DNA of 64,000 nucleotides from CAIKLP01 sp965279595 (GTDB taxonomy: Bacteria; Bacteroidota; Bacteroidia; Sphingobacteriales; Sphingobacteriaceae), in the NCBI GenBank assembly GCA_965279595.1, contig OZ257246.1, positions 2,170,001 through 2,234,000 of the forward strand, read 5' to 3'. Positions 60,959-64,000 of this stretch are shown here, in pieces (within the stretch, counting starts at the first letter, position 1; the number at the start of each line of letters is the position of its first letter). Below the pieces are notes generated by a model that was not told the origin of the DNA, made no database searches, and saw only the letters and a list, made by a program, of their open reading frames with translations. The position numbers and the translations under genes were made by a program.

Positions 60959-61652
60959 AGAGAAACCATTTATTTTATTAGCAGAAGATGATCTAAATTT
61001 AGGCATGTTGTTGGTAGATTATTTGGAATCAGAAGGTTTCCAAGTAAAACTATGTAAAGATGGTGAATTGGCGCTGAAAGCTTATTCTGCTGGTACTTTC
61101 AGCATTTGCTTGTTGGATATTATGATGCCTAAAATGGATGGTTTTGCACTTGCCAAAGAGATTAGAAAAAAAGATGAGCAAATTCCAATTATTTTTATCA
61201 GTGCCAAATCATTAAAAGATGATAAGTGGAAGGGTTATGATTTAGGTGCGGATGATTATATTTGTAAACCATTTGATGAAGAAGAATTACTTTGGAAAAT
61301 TAAAGCACTCATACGTAGAATGCCAACTACTGAAGTAAATCTCGATCATCAAATTTTTGAAATAGGAAATTACACTTTCAACTTTAATAATCAGTCATTA
61401 TTATTTGCTGGAAATGAAAAACGTATTACTGAAAAAGAAAGTGAAATTTTGAATTATTTATGTAAACATCCCAATCAAATTATTAAAAGAGAGCTGATGT
61501 TGAAAGAACTTTGGGGATCACCTGATTATTTTTTAGGCAGAAGCTTGGATGTTTTTATTACTAAAATCAGAAAATACTTAAAAGATGACCCTAGCTTAAG
61601 TATTGAGAATGTCTTTAAAGTGGGATTTATCTTTAATGTACCCAATAAATAA
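60951..61652 (+). CDS. OmpR-family response regulator
   Basis: A 233-residue regulator. The receiver domain has the acidic pocket (AEDDLN), the phospho-acceptor Asp56 in LLDIMMPKMDG, and Lys in YICKPFDEEEL. The C-terminal winged-helix domain (about 133-231) includes NYTFNFNNQSLLF, the recognition region RELMLKELWGSPDYFLGRSLDVFITKIRKYL (quoted partly as RSLDVFITKIRKYL) and a GFIFNV wing. It overlaps the kinase gene by 8 bases and is the obvious partner. Confidence 0.96.
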   Translation: MFKEKPFILLAEDDLNLGMLLVDYLESEGFQVKLCKDGELALKAYSAGTFSICLLDIMMPKMDGFALAKEIRKKDEQIPIIFISAKSLKDDKWKGYDLGADDYICKPFDEEELLWKIKALIRRMPTTEVNLDHQIFEIGNYTFNFNNQSLLFAGNEKRITEKESEILNYLCKHPNQIIKRELMLKELWGSPDYFLGRSLDVFITKIRKYLKDDPSLSIENVFKVGFIFNVPNK

Positions 61653-61744
61653 TAGTTACCAATTGCTTAGTTTTAAATTAATAGCTAAAATTTGAATATA
61701 TAAAGCAAACTTTATGCTTAATTTCATTTTAAATTTTTAAAACT

Positions 61745-62182
61745 ATGATACGTAAATCAACTGCCGTTTGGAACGGTACCGGAAAAGAAGGAAGTGGAAA
61801 CTTAACCTCTACCAGTGGCGTGTTAAATAACACTCCATATTCATTTGCCTCCCGCTTTGTTTCAGAAGATGGAAAAGCTGGCACCAACCCTGAAGAATTA
61901 ATTGCTGCAGCCCATGCAGGTTGCTTTACTATGGCATTTAGTTTTCAATTAGCCAATGCTGGCTTTACTGTTATTGATTTAAAAACAGAAGCACAATTGA
62001 AATTGGAAAATGTGGATGGAGGATTTAAAATTATTTCGATACTGTTAAACCTAGAAGGAAAAGTGCCAGGCATAAGCGATGAAAAGTTTTTAGAATTAGC
62101 TACTGTAGCTAAACTCAATTGCCCAGTAAGTAAAGCATTAGCTGCCATTGAAATTAATTTAGCAACTACTTTAATTGCTTAA
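61745..62182 (+). CDS. OsmC-family peroxiredoxin
   Basis: A 145-residue OsmC/Ohr-type thiol peroxidase. The two redox cysteines are Cys60 in AAAHAGCFTMAFSFQL and Cys126 in VAKLNCPVSKAL; the N-terminus STAVWNGTGKEGSGNL with a Lys-Ser loop is typical of OsmC rather than Ohr. It reduces organic hydroperoxides with small thiols as co-substrates. It is monocistronic and followed by a bidirectional terminator. Confidence 0.93.
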   Translation: MIRKSTAVWNGTGKEGSGNLTSTSGVLNNTPYSFASRFVSEDGKAGTNPEELIAAAHAGCFTMAFSFQLANAGFTVIDLKTEAQLKLENVDGGFKIISILLNLEGKVPGISDEKFLELATVAKLNCPVSKALAAIEINLATTLIA

Positions 62183-62202
62183 TTATTTTTTTAATTAAAC
62201 AA

Positions 62203-62236
62203 AAAGGCAACCAAATTGGAGGTTGCCTTTATTGTT
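62203..62236. terminator. Bidirectional terminator between the OsmC gene and the T9SS type B protein
   Basis: A 10-bp perfect stem AAAGGCAACC (62203-62212) and GGTTGCCTTT (62221-62230) with an 8-base loop. A and T tracts flank both sides. Confidence 0.9.
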
Positions 62237-62254
62237 TTTCATAGGTATTATTTT

Positions 62255-64000
62255 TTATCTTACTAAATTAATCGTACCTGTTTGTGTTCTCACTCTCGAC
62301 TCTAATGTGTAGAAGTAAGTTCCTGCTCCAGCTCCTTCACCATCCCATCCAAAATCAGGATCTTTGGTTTGGAATACTTTCTTTCCCCAACGATTGTAAA
62401 TCGTAAATTGGAATTTAGGATCACAATAAACTTTGTATCTATCCTTAATTGCGTATAGGTCATTCTTCGCATCAGAACCAGGTGTAAAAACATTCGGTAA
62501 TTCTTCCGTCACATCGGTATTTGGAATCACTTTAAAGTAAATGGTATAAATACTCGTATCTGTTAAACATGGTGGATTAGCTGTTTTAAAATTAGCTGTA
62601 TACACATCATCTCTGATTTGATCACATCCTGTTTCCCAAACAAATTTTGCTTGCGCTGTACCAGTCACATTGGTTTGTTCAAAGCTTGCAAGGTTTCCTG
62701 CAATGCCTCCAAACACATCACCACTGGTGAAGATAGCGATAGAGTCGCCCGGTACGCTACTAGTTGAAGTTAAATTCAATTCATATTTCTGTCCAGCAAC
62801 TAATTCAATAACTGTGTCATTTACACCAAAAGGAAACACTGGTAATAAGTTTGGATTTCTGTTTACTTGAACATTGAATTGGTAACGTGCACTGTCAGTT
62901 ACTAACCTACAGGCATTATCCCATGCACCTACTTTTATAGTATATGGTGCAGTTCTGATTAAGCTACAATCAATGATCCAACGAAGTACTGTTTTCACTG
63001 AATCATTGCCAGTTACTCTTACAATTTCAGGTAATGGTAAATAAGAAGGAATGCTAGTATAAACCGTATCAATCACTAATATATCTGCATGGTTGGTATC
63101 AATGGCAGCCAGTGGAATAATTAATGTATCTCTTGCTTGCACAGTATACAAACTGGTACTCGTGCTCGAAGTAAATTGAGGTGTAAAATTCGGACGCTCT
63201 TTAACAGTGATGTTAAAAGTTAAAGTTGTTTTCTCTGGATTCACACATTCGTTATCTCTAGCTACAATTCTTGCTGAATACGAAGTTGTTGAAATATCAG
63301 CACAAGTTGATTCCCAACGGAATGCTGTTCTTGAAGAATCTTTACCAGAACTTGGAATTAAGTATGGTAAATTACTAACAGTTCCAACCGTGAATAAATC
63401 ACTACTGATATCTGGATAAATAAACACCGAATCAAAACGAATATTGGTATCCACTGCATATAAACTGTAGTTGAAAATATCACCACCAAAAATACTGGTA
63501 TCAATAGTAGTTACAATAGTATTGGGATGATCAGGGAACCTGAACTCAGGTGCTGAGTTGAAAGGCCCGTCAGCAAATACTTGTATGGTATCACGTGAAG
63601 TTAAGTATGGACAACCATTATCAACTACTGTTAAATATAAGTTATAAGGTTCTACTCTAACGTTTGCACAATTAGGTGACCAAATAAATTTAGTTACGGT
63701 ACTATCAGTAGTTACTACTGGATTGAAGGTTGGCATTGAACCACCAACCACTGAAGTAAAATCAGAAAGGTCTGCAGTGATGGTTAAACTATTATATTGA
63801 TTCACTGTGAAACTCGCACTGTCATTCACTCTTACATTAAATGTATCAGTAGTTCCTTCTGCAATATGGAATGTTTCAGGGTTCAATATTTTATCAAACT
63901 GTGGTCTTAAATTTGGACGTTGGATGACATAAATATTGATGAAAAAATCAGCAGAGTCGGGACGTAAACAATCATTATCAACGGCAAGGAATCTTACTTT
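62255..64000 (-). CDS. Large secreted protein with gliding-motility-type (T9SS type B) C-terminal domain, partial
   Basis: The frame is open to the right edge of the window (581 residues visible; first in-frame candidate start TTG at 63886, but the upstream codons read on as coding), so the N-terminus is missing. The visible part has four Ig-like/cadherin-like modules of about 90-110 residues, each with patterns such as FRWESTCADI, LRWIIDCSLIRTAPYTI and FVWETGCDQIRDDVYTA, a clear repeat. The end NVFTPGSDAKNDLYAIKDRY with YNRWGKKVFQTKDP and GAGTYFYTLESR is the gliding-motility-associated sorting domain. It is a T9SS export substrate, likely a surface adhesin-like protein. Confidence 0.85.
   Translation of the reverse strand, partial: KVRFLAVDNDCLRPDSADFFINIYVIQRPNLRPQFDKILNPETFHIAEGTTDTFNVRVNDSASFTVNQYNSLTITADLSDFTSVVGGSMPTFNPVVTTDSTVTKFIWSPNCANVRVEPYNLYLTVVDNGCPYLTSRDTIQVFADGPFNSAPEFRFPDHPNTIVTTIDTSIFGGDIFNYSLYAVDTNIRFDSVFIYPDISSDLFTVGTVSNLPYLIPSSGKDSSRTAFRWESTCADISTTSYSARIVARDNECVNPEKTTLTFNITVKERPNFTPQFTSSTSTSLYTVQARDTLIIPLAAIDTNHADILVIDTVYTSIPSYLPLPEIVRVTGNDSVKTVLRWIIDCSLIRTAPYTIKVGAWDNACRLVTDSARYQFNVQVNRNPNLLPVFPFGVNDTVIELVAGQKYELNLTSTSSVPGDSIAIFTSGDVFGGIAGNLASFEQTNVTGTAQAKFVWETGCDQIRDDVYTANFKTANPPCLTDTSIYTIYFKVIPNTDVTEELPNVFTPGSDAKNDLYAIKDRYKVYCDPKFQFTIYNRWGKKVFQTKDPDFGWDGEGAGAGTYFYTLESRVRTQTGTINLVR

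Overview
The window is AT-rich, gene-dense bacterial chromosome from a member of the Bacteroidota (Bacteroidetes). The evidence is the gene content: proteins with type IX secretion (T9SS) C-terminal sorting domains, a gingipain-like C25 peptidase, a gliding-motility-type C-terminal domain, an Omp85-type barrel, Kdo and heptose genes for lipopolysaccharide, and promoter boxes of the Bacteroidota form TAnnTTTG. I cannot place it below phylum with confidence; a Chitinophagales/Sphingobacteriales-like or flavobacterial relative is plausible. No phage, transposase, integrase or CRISPR array was seen.

Layout. 1-6.8 kb: two FemAB-like acyltransferase paralogues (the first cut by the window edge) flank a minus-strand pair, a RimL-type acetyltransferase and a 1647-residue C25 peptidase. 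6.8-14 kb: purL-trmN6, a cold-shock gene with terminator, a phosphoesterase-fbp pair, rnhA with a frameshifted Gpi18-like mannosyltransferase upstream, tRNA-His and a secreted thioredoxin-like protein. 14-18.5 kb: a candidate small RNA or leader, ubiX, and pyrG and yidC on the minus strand. 18.6-32.6 kb: mostly minus-strand metabolic and modification genes (hydrolase, GNATs, SDR, class V aminotransferase, diheme cytochrome c, rlmF, pirin, SulP transporter, kdsB, deoxynucleoside kinase, trpS), interrupted by a plus-strand TPR hybrid histidine kinase. 32.6-42.4 kb: plsC-gatC, an ABC ATPase and, 3 kb away, its likely permease, a cobalamin adenosyltransferase, a DUF2795 protein, ispD, queA, an Omp85-like protein, heptose kinase and aspartate aminotransferase. 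42.4-48.5 kb: an outer-membrane barrel and two coupled T9SS cargo genes (a quality-repeat protein and a subtilase). 48.9-58 kb: CDF transporter-NUDIX, then a minus-strand run of MerR regulator, two outer-membrane-type proteins (one with helix-hairpin-helix-like repeats), comEC, a DUF4412 protein and an LTA-synthase-like membrane sulfatase-fold protein. 58.5-64 kb: a secreted Reg_prop propeller protein divergent from a histidine kinase/response regulator pair, an OsmC protein, and the end of a large T9SS type B protein.

The least explained material is noncoding. Four intergenic regions (about 35.4, 43.0, 48.6 and 58.1 kb) carry copies of one composite repeat family built from a palindromic TTAGCTAATTAA module, a linker, and arrays of the 8-mer AACACATY. 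At least two genes (ispD and the T9SS protein at 43.25 kb) take their stop codon from the repeat. A second noncoding candidate is a roughly 65-nt transcript at 14.18-14.25 kb with two GCAA-tetraloop hairpins, a -7 box and an intrinsic terminator. The most suggestive gene cluster is the overlapping run of two outer-membrane proteins and comEC, which could be a DNA-uptake module.

Gene calls come from reading the translated products and motifs by eye; no database search was run. Start codons were moved inward for trpS, queA, the DUF4412 gene, the Reg_prop gene and the second histidine kinase, where the longest open frame begins with residues that do not fit the protein.
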